From Paraburkholderia phosphatilytica (GTDB lineage Bacteria > Pseudomonadota > Gammaproteobacteria > Burkholderiales > Burkholderiaceae): 64,000 nt of DNA. Positions 21,091 through 30,175 of this stretch are shown in pieces (within the stretch, counting starts at the first letter, position 1; every line of letters begins with the position of its first letter). The DNA is taken from assembly GCF_003443895.1 (NCBI RefSeq), contig NZ_QQOA01000004.1:1-64000 (forward strand), read 5' to 3'. The notes under the pieces were generated by a model, which worked only from the letters and a program-made list of their open reading frames with translations, was not told where the DNA came from and made no database searches. Both the position numbers and the translations under genes were made by a program.

Positions 21091-21128
21091 AAAAAAACCC
21101 GCGATGGCCTTGAAGGCTCATCGCGGGT
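21091..21128 (-). terminator. Rho-independent terminator for the small secreted-protein gene
   Basis: On the minus strand, ACCCGCGATG pairs with CATCGCGGGT, with inner GCC/GGC pairing and a 1-base bulge, followed by seven T. It lies about 105 bases downstream of the stop at 21233. Confidence 0.85.
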
Positions 21129-21232
21129 CTCAGATATCGCTCGCCGGAAGCTGATCGGGTCCGGTCCTGACTTCTGCCGGAGCGCGAGACGCCCCACAGA
21201 ACACAGACCGTACCGATCACCCAGACAACCGC

Positions 21233-21499
21233 TCAGTTGTCATTCGGGCACTGCAGGTTGCAACCGTTCGGATCGCCGTTGTCAGCAGCCTTGCGCGCCT
21301 TCGACTTGGGCCCGTGCTGATACTTGTTGTTCGGCGCCGAAGCCGCGAACGGCATATCCGGGTGTTCGTTGAAGTGGAACTCGTCGTTGAGGATCCCGCC
21401 CGGCACGCCGGGCGAGTTCTGGGCAAACGCCACGGGAACCATCGAAGCCAGCGCGCCCGCCATCGCGGTCGCGGCACAGATTTTGAGCAGAAATTTCAT
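21233..21499 (-). CDS. Small secreted protein of unknown function
   Basis: Eighty-eight residues with a clear signal peptide (KFLLKICAATAMAGALASMV, cleavage after VAFAQ at about residue 27). The mature part is about 61 residues, hydrophilic and Asn/Pro/Lys-rich, and ends with two cysteines (GCNLQCPNDN). It has its own downstream terminator. I do not recognise a domain. The ATG at 21499 was chosen because it gives a standard signal peptide; an open extension of 32 codons upstream does not look like coding sequence. Confidence 0.7.
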   Translation of the reverse strand: MKFLLKICAATAMAGALASMVPVAFAQNSPGVPGGILNDEFHFNEHPDMPFAASAPNNKYQHGPKSKARKAADNGDPNGCNLQCPNDN

Positions 21500-21617
21500 G
21501 GTGATTCGAGGCAGATTCACAGCATTGAAAGCAAAAATCAAGGCTACAGGGTAGCGCAATCCGGGTTGCGATGCAGCGTTAGCGTGGTCACGCAATCCTT
21601 CCGCGGGTTACCGGCTT

Positions 21618-22697
21618 TTACGCCACCGCCTCGCCGAGCCCCACGTCGAGATCGACGACGGTCCCGCTGTCCTGCGGATCGTAGCCGTCGAGGCTCGCTA
21701 CGCCAGCGCGGAACGCGGCGCCGCGCAGCAGCTCGACCACGTTGGCGAGCGGCGGACGCGCCAGCGCGGCCCGCTCGCACGCGAAGTAATAGTCCTCGTC
21801 GACCACGGAGATGAAGTCGAGCCCGAAGTGATGCGCCGCGGGCTCCACGCCGAAGCCGACGTCGGCCATCCCGCTCGCGACGAACGCGGCAATCGCGGAG
21901 TGCGTCAGTTCCGTCGATGCATAGCCGTTGACGCGGTCCGGATCGATGCCGATGCGCCGCAGCGCGAGATCCAGCAGCATCCGCGTGCCGGAACCCGGCT
22001 GGCGGTTGACGAAGCGGATATCGTCGCGGGCGAGGTCGGCGAGCCCGCCAATCGCCTTCGGATTGCCCTTCGGCACGAACAGCCCCTGCTTGCGCCGCGT
22101 CAGGTGAACGAGCACGTGCCGCGCCGGATCGAGCCAGCGGCGGTACGTGTCCGCGCAGGCCGCCCGGAAATCGTCGCGCGGCAGATGGAAGCCGGCCAGA
22201 TCGCAGTCGCCGCGCGCGAGCGACGTCACCGCATCCGCGCTGTCGCGGTACTTGATGTCCACCGCCACGTCCCGTTCGACGAGCGCCGTGACCAGCGCCG
22301 CCACCGCGTAGCCGTGCGACGCGTGAATCCGCACGTTGTCCGCCGGCGGCATCAGCCAGCGGTTCAGATCGCTCGCGACTTCACTCGCCAACGCGCGCAG
22401 ATTGCCGTCCAGCCGCTCGCCACAGAGCCGCTGCGAGCGCAGCACCGCCTGCCCCAGCTCAGACAGCACCGAGCCGCGCCCGCGCTCCTTCGAGATCAGC
22501 GCGCCGCCCAGCCGCTCCTCCAGCGCGCGCAGCAAACCCCACGCGTGACGGTAGGACAAACCCTTAATCGTCGCGGCCTGCGCGATGCTGCCCGATTCAT
22601 CGACGAGCGCCAGCAACGGCACAACGTCCGTCAGGCTGGCCTCGCGGCCGTCACTGTCGCGCACGACGAGCTGCGCATGGCATTCGACCCGGATCAT
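21618..22697 (-). CDS. fdsR: ModE-like regulator with periplasmic-binding-protein-type sensor domain, probable formate dehydrogenase regulator
   Basis: 359 residues. The first ~110 resemble the ModE/LysR winged-helix region (VPLLALVDESGSIAQAATIK, then SYRHAWGLLRALEERLGGAL). The remainder is a substrate-binding-like domain of the COG1910/molybdate type with FVNRQPGSGTRMLLDLALRR and GMADVGFGVEPAAH. It is divergent from the fds operon with a 134-base shared promoter region. The same arrangement in Cupriavidus, where the gene is named fdsR, supports a role in controlling formate dehydrogenase. The effector (molybdate, molybdenum cofactor or formate) cannot be read from sequence. Confidence 0.8.
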   Translation of the reverse strand: MIRVECHAQLVVRDSDGREASLTDVVPLLALVDESGSIAQAATIKGLSYRHAWGLLRALEERLGGALISKERGRGSVLSELGQAVLRSQRLCGERLDGNLRALASEVASDLNRWLMPPADNVRIHASHGYAVAALVTALVERDVAVDIKYRDSADAVTSLARGDCDLAGFHLPRDDFRAACADTYRRWLDPARHVLVHLTRRKQGLFVPKGNPKAIGGLADLARDDIRFVNRQPGSGTRMLLDLALRRIGIDPDRVNGYASTELTHSAIAAFVASGMADVGFGVEPAAHHFGLDFISVVDEDYYFACERAALARPPLANVVELLRGAAFRAGVASLDGYDPQDSGTVVDLDVGLGEAVA

Positions 22698-22779
22698 TTA
22701 TGTAGTGATATTTCCTATTGCGCAAGCCCGCAGGCCCGCCTATCGTTCGGTCTAACTAGCAAAACCAAATGAAGCATAG

Positions 22780-22807
22780 ATGCACACTTTATGAAATACA
22801 AGTGCAT
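22780..22807. promoter_or_regulatory. Inverted repeat in the fdsR-fdsG promoter region, possible FdsR operator
   Basis: ATGCAC and GTGCAT form a perfect 6-base inverted repeat separated by 16 bases, in an AT-rich stretch between the divergent fdsR and fdsG genes and 25 bases before the fdsG start. Spacing of about two helical turns suits a dimeric regulator. Binding is an inference. Confidence 0.35.
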
Positions 22808-22831
22808 ATTTGACTTCGGAGGAGCCCACAA

Positions 22832-23332
22832 TTGAATAGCAGCGCTCTCGCACCTACCGAGCTCGTGCAGCGTCACACACTGCCAGGCCGGTCGTTACTC
22901 GCCATCCTGCACGCGATCCAGGACGAAGTCGGCTACGTGCCGTCGGATACCATCGTCCCGCTCGCTCAGGCGATGAATCTGTCGCGCGCCGAAGTACACG
23001 GCGTGATCACCTACTACCATCACTTCCGCACGCAGCCTGCTGCCACCGTCACGGTGCAGCTGTGCCGCGCGGAAGCGTGCCGCAGCATGGGCACCGAAGC
23101 GCTCGCGCAGCACATCGAAGCGCGCACCGGTTGCCGCTTCGACGCGCACCATCACTCGACGCACGGCGACGACGCGGACGGTCCGGTCGGCCTCGAGTCG
23201 GTGTATTGCCTCGGCCAATGCGCGCTGTCGCCGGCGATGATGATCAACGGCACGCTTTACGCGAAGGTGACGCCGCAGAAATTCGATGCGCTGCTCGCTG
23301 CCGCGCAGAAGACCGTGGAGGAAACGGCATGA
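22832..23332 (+). CDS. fdsG: NAD-dependent formate dehydrogenase, gamma subunit
   Basis: A 166-residue NuoE-type subunit with a thioredoxin-like [2Fe-2S] domain. The cluster cysteines are in CRAEACRSMG and CLGQCALSP, four cysteines in the usual CX4C/CX3C pattern. The start is an unusual TTG at 22832. It is preceded by a strong CGGAGGAG ribosome-binding site at 22817-22824, and no ATG lies nearby upstream in frame. The stop overlaps the fdsB start by 4 bases (ATGA), so the two are coupled. It passes electrons between the other subunits of the soluble FdsABGD complex. Confidence 0.92.
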   Translation: MNSSALAPTELVQRHTLPGRSLLAILHAIQDEVGYVPSDTIVPLAQAMNLSRAEVHGVITYYHHFRTQPAATVTVQLCRAEACRSMGTEALAQHIEARTGCRFDAHHHSTHGDDADGPVGLESVYCLGQCALSPAMMINGTLYAKVTPQKFDALLAAAQKTVEETA

Positions 23333-24888
23333 CGCGCATCTATGTTCCCCGCGATTCGTCGGCGCTCGCGCTCGGTGCCGATGCGCTCGCCGACGCGATC
23401 GTCGCCGAAGCCGCTCGCCGCAATGTCGCGATCGAGCTCGTGCGCAACGGCTCGCGCGGGCTGCTGTATCTCGAACCGCTCGTCGAAGTCGCGACGCCGT
23501 CAGGCCGCGTCGGCTACGCGAGCGTCGACGCGGACGACGTCGCGTCGCTGTTCGACGCCGGCTTCATCGAAGGCAACGCGCACGCAAAACACGTCGGCCT
23601 CGTCGACGAGATTCCGTACCTGAAGAAGCAGCAACGTCTGACGTTCGCGCGCATCGGCATCACGGATCCGCTGTCCACCGACGACTACGTCGCGCACGGC
23701 GGCATCGAAGGCCTGAAGAACGTGCTGGCCATGGACGGCGCGGCCGTCTGCGAAGCGCTGATCGAATCCGGTCTGCGCGGCCGCGGCGGCGCGGCGTTCC
23801 CGGCCGGCATCAAATGGCGCACGGTGCTCGGCGCGAAAGCCGACCAGAAGTACATCGTCTGCAATGCCGACGAAGGCGACTCGGGCACGTTCTCCGACCG
23901 CCTCGTGATGGAAAGCGATCCGTACGTGCTGATCGAAGGGATGATCATCGCGGGTATCGCGGTGGGCGCGACGGTCGGCCATATCTACGTGCGCAGCGAG
24001 TATCCGCATTCAATCGACACGCTCGAGGAAGCCATCCAGCGCGCGCGTGCCGCCGGCTGGCTCGGCGACAGCGTGCTCGGCTCGCAGCACCGCTTCGAGC
24101 TGTTCGTCGCGAAGGGCGCGGGCGCCTACGTGTGCGGCGAAGAAACGGCGCTGCTCGAATCGCTCGAAGGCAAACGCGGCATCGTGCGCGCGAAGCCGCC
24201 GCTGCCGGCGCTCTCCGGTCTCTTCGGCAAACCGACGGTGATCAACAACGTGATCACACTCGCAACGGTGCCGATCATCTTCGCGAAGGGCGCTGCGTTC
24301 TACAAGAACTTCGGCATGGGCCGTTCGCGCGGCACGCTGCCGTTCCAGATCGCGGGCAACGTGAAGCAGGGCGGGCTCGTTGAACTCGCGTTCGGCTGCA
24401 CGCTGCGCGAGCTGATGTTCGACTACGGCGGCGGCACCGCGAGCGGCCGGCCCGCGCGCGCGGTGCAGGTGGGCGGCCCGCTCGGCACGTACCTGCCCGA
24501 AAGCCAGTGGGACATCCCGCTCGACTACGAGGAGTACGCGAAGGTCGGCGCCGTGGTCGGCCACGGCGGTCTCGTGATTCACGACGACACGTCGAACCTC
24601 GCCGAACTCGCGCAGTACGCGATGCACTTCTGCGCGCTCGAATCGTGCGGCAAGTGCACGCCGTGCCGGATCGGCTCGACGCGCGGCGTCGAAGTGATCC
24701 AGCGCATCCGTAACGGCGACACGTCGACGAAACAGGTGAAGCTGCTGCGCGATCTGTGCGACACGATGGTGTCGGGATCGCTCTGCGCGATGGGCGGCAT
24801 GACGCCCTTCCCTGTGGTGTCTGCCCTCGATCATTTCCCTGAAGACTTCGGTCTCGGCAACGCGCTGCCCGGCGCGGCCGCGGCCTGA
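23329..24888 (+). CDS. fdsB: NAD-dependent formate dehydrogenase, beta (diaphorase) subunit
   Basis: 519 residues resembling NuoF fused to an N-terminal thioredoxin-like part. It has the FMN and NADH sites (GLRGRGGAAFPAGIKW, YIVCNADEGDSGTFSDR, GAYVCGEETALLESLEGKRG) and a [4Fe-4S] site in ESCGKCTPCRIGSTRG. It transfers electrons from the Fe-S chain to NAD+. The ATG at 23329 lies inside the fdsG stop (ATGA). The longer open frame starting 267 bases earlier is an overlap with fdsG and does not code for the family N-terminus. Confidence 0.95.
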   Translation: MTRIYVPRDSSALALGADALADAIVAEAARRNVAIELVRNGSRGLLYLEPLVEVATPSGRVGYASVDADDVASLFDAGFIEGNAHAKHVGLVDEIPYLKKQQRLTFARIGITDPLSTDDYVAHGGIEGLKNVLAMDGAAVCEALIESGLRGRGGAAFPAGIKWRTVLGAKADQKYIVCNADEGDSGTFSDRLVMESDPYVLIEGMIIAGIAVGATVGHIYVRSEYPHSIDTLEEAIQRARAAGWLGDSVLGSQHRFELFVAKGAGAYVCGEETALLESLEGKRGIVRAKPPLPALSGLFGKPTVINNVITLATVPIIFAKGAAFYKNFGMGRSRGTLPFQIAGNVKQGGLVELAFGCTLRELMFDYGGGTASGRPARAVQVGGPLGTYLPESQWDIPLDYEEYAKVGAVVGHGGLVIHDDTSNLAELAQYAMHFCALESCGKCTPCRIGSTRGVEVIQRIRNGDTSTKQVKLLRDLCDTMVSGSLCAMGGMTPFPVVSALDHFPEDFGLGNALPGAAAA

Positions 24889-24902
24889 CGATGGAGCCCA
24901 AC

Positions 24903-27833
24903 ATGTCCGACGCGCTCATTCCTAACGCCGGTGGTTGCGGTTCAGGCAACTGCAGCTGCAAATCGAAAGCCCGTTCCCCGTACGACGAAACCGACTACGG
25001 CACGCCGTTCCGCCACGCCGACACCGACGTCACGCTCGAGATCGACGGCCAGAACATTACGGTGCCGGCCGGCACGTCGGTGATGCGCGCCGCCGCCGAA
25101 GCCGGCGTGATGGTGCCGAAGCTCTGCGCGACCGATTCGCTCGAACCGTTCGGCTCGTGCCGCCTGTGTCTCGTCGAGATCGAAGGCCGCCGCGGCTATC
25201 CCGCGTCGTGCACGACGCCGGTCGAAGCCGGCATGAAGGTGCGCACGCAGACCGACCGTCTGCAGGACCTGCGCCGCAACGTGATGGAGCTGTACATCTC
25301 CGATCACCCGCTCGACTGCCTGACCTGCCCCGCGAACGGCGACTGCGAACTGCAGGACATGGCCGGCGTGACGGGCCTGCGCGAAGTGCGCTATGGCTTC
25401 GACGGCGAGAATCACCTGAAGGACAAGAAGGACGAGTCGAATCCGTACTTCACGTACGATCCGTCGAAGTGCATCGTCTGCAATCGCTGCGTGCGTGCGT
25501 GCGAGGAAACCCAGGGCACCTTCGCGCTGACGATCGCGGGCCGCGGTTTCGAATCGCGCGTCGCAGCCGGTGCGAACGAGTCGTTCATGGACTCGGAGTG
25601 CGTGTCGTGCGGCGCCTGCGTCGCCGCGTGCCCGACCGCGACGCTGCAGGAAAAGACCGTCGTAATGCTGGGCCAGCCCGAGCACTCGATCACCACGACC
25701 TGCGCGTACTGCGGCGTCGGCTGCTCGTTCAAGGCCGAGATGAAGGGCAATCAGGTCGTGCGCATGGTGCCGAACAAGAACGGCGAAGCGAACGAAGGCC
25801 ATGCGTGCGTGAAGGGCCGCTTCGCGTGGGGCTACGCGACGCACAAGGACCGCATCAAGAAGCCGATGATCCGCGCGAAGATCACCGATCCGTGGCGCGA
25901 AGTCAGCTGGGAAGAAGCGATCAATTACGCGGCGTCGGAGTTCCGCCGCATCCAGGCGAAGTACGGGCGCGATTCGATCGGCGGCATCACGTCGTCGCGC
26001 TGCACGAACGAGGAAACCTATCTCGTGCAGAAGCTCGTGCGCGCCGCGTTCGGCAACAACAACGTCGACACCTGCGCGCGCGTCTGCCACTCGCCGACCG
26101 GCTACGGCTTGAAGACGACGCTCGGTGAATCGGCAGGCACGCAGACGTTCGCATCGGTCGACAAGGCCGACGTGATCATGGTGGTCGGCGCGAATCCGAC
26201 CGATGGCCACCCGGTGTTCGGCTCGCGCCTGAAGCGCCGCGTTCGTGAAGGCGCGAAGCTGATCGTCGTCGATCCGCGCCGCATCGATATCGTCGATACG
26301 CCGCACGTGAAAGCCGTGCATCATCTGCCGCTGCGCCCGGGCACCAACGTCGCGATGCTCAACGCGATCGCACACGTGATCGTCACCGAAGGGCTGCTCG
26401 CCGAGCAGTTCATCGCCGAGCGCTGCGAGGACCGTGCGTTCGGCCAGTGGCGCGATTTCGTCGCGCTGGAAGAGAACTCGCCCGAGTCGATGGAAGCCAC
26501 CACCGGCGTGCCGGCCGCCGACGTGCGCGCCGCCGCCCGCCTGTACGCGACGGGCGGCAACGCCGCGATCTACTACGGCCTCGGCGTCACGGAACACGCG
26601 CAAGGCTCGACGGCGGTGATGGGCATCGCGAATCTCGCGATGGCGACGGGCAACGTAGGCCGCGAAGGCGTCGGCGTGAATCCGCTGCGCGGCCAGAACA
26701 ACGTGCAGGGCTCGTGCGACATGGGCTCGTTCCCGCACGAACTGCCGGGCTACCGCCACATCAGCGACGCGACCACGCGCACGCTGTTCGAACAGGAATG
26801 GGGCGTCACGCTGCAGCCGGAACCCGGCCTGCGCATTCCGAACATGTTCGATGCGGCGGCGCACGGCACGTTCATGGGCCTCTACTGCCAGGGCGAAGAC
26901 ATCGTGCAGTCGGATCCGGACACGCAGCACGTGTCGCACGCGCTGTCCGCGATGGAATGCATCGTCGTGCAGGACATCTTCCTGAACGAGACCGCGAAGT
27001 TCGCGCACGTGCTGCTGCCGGGTTCGTCGTTCCTCGAAAAGGACGGCACCTTCACGAACGCCGAGCGCCGCATCTCGCGCGTGCGCAAAGTGATGCCGCC
27101 GATCGCGGGTTACGCGGACTGGGAAGCGACCATCCTGCTGTCGCGCGCGCTCGGCTACGAAATGAACTACACGCATCCGTCGCAGATCATGGACGAGATC
27201 GCGCGGCTCACGCCGACCTTCCATGGCGTGTCGTTCGAGAAGATCGACAAGCTCGGCAGCATCCAGTGGCCGTGCAATGAGGAAGCACCGGAAGGCACGC
27301 CGACGATGCACGTCGACGCGTTCGTGCGCGGCAAGGGGAAGTTCGTGATCACGAAGTTCTTCGCATCGCCGGAAAAGGTCACGCGCAAGTTCCCTCTGCT
27401 GCTGACGACGGGCCGCATCCTGTCGCAGTACAACGTGGGCGCGCAGACGCGCCGCACCGAAAACTCGCGCTGGCACGAAGAGGACCGTCTCGAGATCCAC
27501 CCGCACGACGCGGAAGATCGCGGCATCAAGACGGACGACTGGGTCGGCATCGAATCGCGCGCGGGCAACACCGTGCTGCGCGCGAAGGTCAGCACGCGGA
27601 TGCAGCCGGGCGTCGTCTACACGACGTTCCACTTCCCCGAATCCGGCGCGAACGTGATCACGACCGACAGTTCCGACTGGGCAACCAACTGTCCGGAGTA
27701 CAAGGTCACCGCGGTGCAGGTGATGCCGGTCGAGCAGCCGTCGGAATGGCAGCAGAAGTACTCGCGCTTCAACCAGCAGCAGCTCGACCTGATGCAGCAG
27801 CGCGAACTGACGAACGCGTCGACGGGCAAGTGA
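24903..27833 (+). CDS. fdsA: NAD-dependent formate dehydrogenase, alpha (catalytic, molybdenum) subunit
   Basis: 976 residues. The N-terminal half carries a [2Fe-2S] domain (EPFGSCRLCLVEIEG), the His-Cys segment HPLDCLTCPANGDCELQD and two ferredoxin [4Fe-4S] motifs (CIVCNRCVRACE, CVSCGACVAACP). The C-terminal bis-MGD oxidoreductase domain begins with CAYCGVGCSF. The Mo ligand is a cysteine (ARVCHSPTGYGLKTTLGESA), as in the Cys-type FdsA/RcFDH enzymes, not selenocysteine. It oxidises formate to CO2. The ATG at 24903 has GGAG six bases upstream; an in-frame ATG at 24891 is less well placed. A 976-residue length is normal for FdsA. Confidence 0.96.
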   Translation: MSDALIPNAGGCGSGNCSCKSKARSPYDETDYGTPFRHADTDVTLEIDGQNITVPAGTSVMRAAAEAGVMVPKLCATDSLEPFGSCRLCLVEIEGRRGYPASCTTPVEAGMKVRTQTDRLQDLRRNVMELYISDHPLDCLTCPANGDCELQDMAGVTGLREVRYGFDGENHLKDKKDESNPYFTYDPSKCIVCNRCVRACEETQGTFALTIAGRGFESRVAAGANESFMDSECVSCGACVAACPTATLQEKTVVMLGQPEHSITTTCAYCGVGCSFKAEMKGNQVVRMVPNKNGEANEGHACVKGRFAWGYATHKDRIKKPMIRAKITDPWREVSWEEAINYAASEFRRIQAKYGRDSIGGITSSRCTNEETYLVQKLVRAAFGNNNVDTCARVCHSPTGYGLKTTLGESAGTQTFASVDKADVIMVVGANPTDGHPVFGSRLKRRVREGAKLIVVDPRRIDIVDTPHVKAVHHLPLRPGTNVAMLNAIAHVIVTEGLLAEQFIAERCEDRAFGQWRDFVALEENSPESMEATTGVPAADVRAAARLYATGGNAAIYYGLGVTEHAQGSTAVMGIANLAMATGNVGREGVGVNPLRGQNNVQGSCDMGSFPHELPGYRHISDATTRTLFEQEWGVTLQPEPGLRIPNMFDAAAHGTFMGLYCQGEDIVQSDPDTQHVSHALSAMECIVVQDIFLNETAKFAHVLLPGSSFLEKDGTFTNAERRISRVRKVMPPIAGYADWEATILLSRALGYEMNYTHPSQIMDEIARLTPTFHGVSFEKIDKLGSIQWPCNEEAPEGTPTMHVDAFVRGKGKFVITKFFASPEKVTRKFPLLLTTGRILSQYNVGAQTRRTENSRWHEEDRLEIHPHDAEDRGIKTDDWVGIESRAGNTVLRAKVSTRMQPGVVYTTFHFPESGANVITTDSSDWATNCPEYKVTAVQVMPVEQPSEWQQKYSRFNQQQLDLMQQRELTNASTGK

Positions 27834-27845
27834 GGCCAGGCCGCT

Positions 27846-28091
27846 ATGGATGAACAGAACCTGATCACGATGGCCAACCAGATCGGCGACTTCTTCACGT
27901 CGCTGCCCGACCACGAGGAAGCGATCGGCGATATCGCGAGCCATATCCGGCGCTTCTGGGAACCGCGGATGCGCCGCGCGATTCTCGAAGCGCTCGACGA
28001 CGGTTCGACGGTGGATACGTCGCGGATGTCCGACATCGTCCGCGAGACGCTGATCAAGCATCGTGAAGAGTTGATGCCGGCTGCGAGCTGA
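27846..28091 (+). CDS. fdsD: NAD-dependent formate dehydrogenase, delta subunit
   Basis: An 81-residue protein starting MDEQNLITMANQIGDFFTSL, with the RRFWEPRMRRAILE segment typical of FdsD. The small delta subunit binds the FdsABG complex and is needed for cofactor insertion. It follows fdsA after only 12 bases, so no fdsC (FdhD-like sulfurtransferase) lies between them as it does in Cupriavidus. Confidence 0.9.
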   Translation: MDEQNLITMANQIGDFFTSLPDHEEAIGDIASHIRRFWEPRMRRAILEALDDGSTVDTSRMSDIVRETLIKHREELMPAAS

Positions 28092-28110
28092 TCGAACTTG
28101 ACGTCGCAAT

Positions 28111-28147
28111 CCGGGCAGCGCCATTGCGGGCTGCCCGGCGCTGTTTC
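28111..28147 (+). terminator. Terminator-like hairpin after the fds operon
   Basis: CCGGGCAGC (28111-28119) pairs perfectly with GCTGCCCGG (28130-28138) and is followed by CGCTGTTTC. The T tract is short. It separates fdsD from the convergent monooxygenase gene. Confidence 0.65.
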
Positions 28148-28183
28148 TTCGTCACCCCACGCCGTTGCGGATCACGGCACGCG

Positions 28184-30037
28184 TCACACCCTCGCCGACG
28201 TTTCCTCCGTCAGCATTCCCTTCGAGAACCAAGACTCGCAGTGCCGCAGCAGTCCAGTCAGATCGGACGCGGTACGGCCGCGCGCGCAGATGTAGCCATC
28301 CGGACGCACGAGATAGAACGCCGGCCGCGTACGCCCGTAGGTATCGGCGAGCGACGTCGTGTGATCGCCGCCCGCATCGGTGATGCGCCACACGCGCACC
28401 GCGCCGGGCAGCGCGCGCTCCACCGCGGCGACGAAGCGCGTCAGTTCTGCCTCGCGCGACGCACTGCCGTTCGCAGCGCCATTCGCGCCGTTGCTCACCG
28501 CCGGCGGAATCGGATGCTCGGGCGACGCTTCCAGTTCGCCATCCGCTTCGACGAGCAGGAACAGCGAGAAGTACGCGGGATCGTGCAGGTCGAACACGCA
28601 GCCGACACCCGGCGCGCGGCCGAGCGGCCCATCGACGACGTGCACCAGCGCATCGGGCGCGCGTTCGCCCGCGCGCGGACCGCCGTCGAGCACACGCTCG
28701 AGCGTCAGCGGACTGCGCCTGTACTGGATCGACAGCTCGCTCACCCTCGTGCGCGCAGCGTCGCGCAACGGTCCGAACTGCGCGAGCAGCGGCATCACCT
28801 TCTCGCGCAGCAGCTTCAGCGGACCGCGCTCGGCCTCGGCCATGTGCGTGACGAACGCAGTCTGCCGCAGCACGTCGCGTTCGATCGGATGACGTTCCGC
28901 GTGGTAGGTGTCGAGCAGCCGCTCCGGCGCCTCGCCCTTCATCACGCGCGCGAGCTTCCAGCCGAGATTGAACGCTTCCTGAATGCCCGTATTCATGCCC
29001 TGCGCGCCGGCGGGACTGTGCACGTGGCCCGCGTCGCCCGCGAGAAACACGCGCCGCGTGCGCAGCTGTTCGACCATGCGGCTGTTCAGATGAAAGTACG
29101 CGGACCACACGAGCGACGTAAGACGCATCGGATGATGGATGCGGCGCGCGACGAGCTCGCGGCATTGCTCGAGCGTCGGCGCATCGGCCGCGGCGGTGGC
29201 GGCGCCTTTCGCGACGGCGTCGTCGCTCGCGGCGATCGGTTCGTCGGACATCGGGTTCGCGCTGGACGACGTTGCCGATGACGACGTCCTGACGAGCGCG
29301 CCTTGCGCCGCGAGATGGGACTGCACGAGCGCGACCACGTTCGCGTGCTGGTCGGCGATCAGCCGGTAGATGCCGCCGCCCATCGGAAACAGCGCCGCGA
29401 GGCCTTCGCCGGACGCGAACATGTTCAGCTCGTCGTCGGGCCAGTCGACGTCGAGCGCAAGGTCGGCCAGCAGGAACGTCTGCGAGAAGGTCTTGCCCGC
29501 GAAGCTCAGGCCGAGCCGGTGACGCACCGTGCTGTGCGCGCCGTCCGCGCCGATCAGCCATGACGGCTGCAGCGTTTCGACGCGGCCATCGGCATGCTGC
29601 AGCGTCGCTTCGAGACCATCCACACCCTGGAAGAAATCGGTCAGCTCGACACCGCGTTCCACTTCGACGCCGAGCGACGAAAGATGCTCGGTCAACAGAC
29701 GCTCGGTGACGGATTGATCGAGGAACAGCAGGTACGGGTAGCGGGTTTGCAGCGGGTCGAAATCGAGGCGCGCGATCCGCTGGCCGCTGGAGTGAAGATT
29801 CGCGGCACGGGCGCGATGTCCGCGTTGGAGAAACGGCTCGACGATCCGGTGCTGTTCGAACAGTTCGAGCGTGCGCGCCTGAATGCCGATCGCGCGTGAA
29901 TGCGGCGCGGGTTCACGCGCCTTGTCGATCAGGCGCACGGGGATATGTGCGCGCGCAAGACTCATCGCTGCGGCGAGTCCCGTTGGGCCGGCGCCGACGA
30001 TCAGCACCGGTGCGGCATCGTACGTAGCAGCGGACAT
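28184..30037 (-). CDS. FAD-dependent aromatic monooxygenase (PheA/TfdB/MhpA-like)
   Basis: A 617-residue flavin monooxygenase of the PHBH superfamily. The dinucleotide loop LIVGAGPTGLAAAMSLARA is at residues 13-31. The second FAD motif includes FLAGDAGHVHSPAGAQGMNT, and GADGAHSTVRHRLGL is the DG motif. A C-terminal thioredoxin-like domain of the TfdB type follows (about 450-617). The substrate cannot be told from sequence; phenols or hydroxyphenylpropionates are likely. A Ser/Ala-rich insertion of about 45 residues interrupts the FAD domain near residue 250. It stands alone and is convergent with the fds operon. Confidence 0.85.
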   Translation of the reverse strand: MSAATYDAAPVLIVGAGPTGLAAAMSLARAHIPVRLIDKAREPAPHSRAIGIQARTLELFEQHRIVEPFLQRGHRARAANLHSSGQRIARLDFDPLQTRYPYLLFLDQSVTERLLTEHLSSLGVEVERGVELTDFFQGVDGLEATLQHADGRVETLQPSWLIGADGAHSTVRHRLGLSFAGKTFSQTFLLADLALDVDWPDDELNMFASGEGLAALFPMGGGIYRLIADQHANVVALVQSHLAAQGALVRTSSSATSSSANPMSDEPIAASDDAVAKGAATAAADAPTLEQCRELVARRIHHPMRLTSLVWSAYFHLNSRMVEQLRTRRVFLAGDAGHVHSPAGAQGMNTGIQEAFNLGWKLARVMKGEAPERLLDTYHAERHPIERDVLRQTAFVTHMAEAERGPLKLLREKVMPLLAQFGPLRDAARTRVSELSIQYRRSPLTLERVLDGGPRAGERAPDALVHVVDGPLGRAPGVGCVFDLHDPAYFSLFLLVEADGELEASPEHPIPPAVSNGANGAANGSASREAELTRFVAAVERALPGAVRVWRITDAGGDHTTSLADTYGRTRPAFYLVRPDGYICARGRTASDLTGLLRHCESWFSKGMLTEETSARV

Positions 30038-30175
30038 GCAAGCCTCCGTGTGACGTCGTGCCGACTAGTGTACGCCGCTCGCTCCGCTCGTCGGGCCGCG
30101 CGTGAACGATGCGGTGCATCAACGGATACGTGTGGACGCGGCCGCCTGCGCTGCTCCGGTCAGAAGAAAACGCGT

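Noticed and set aside
20955..21197. 80-codon minus-strand open frame near ssrA
   Set aside because: GTG start, no Shine-Dalgarno, no recognisable domain, and it crosses a strong terminator (21091-21128) and a composite hairpin; better explained as non-coding.
20737..21232. Possible integrated element at the 3' end of ssrA
   Set aside because: tmRNA genes are common integration sites, but no integrase, no duplicated 3' end and no foreign genes are present.
24942..28124. 1060-codon minus-strand open frame opposite fdsA
   Set aside because: Arg/Ala/His-rich antisense shadow. The plus strand here encodes all FdsA Fe-S and molybdenum motifs.
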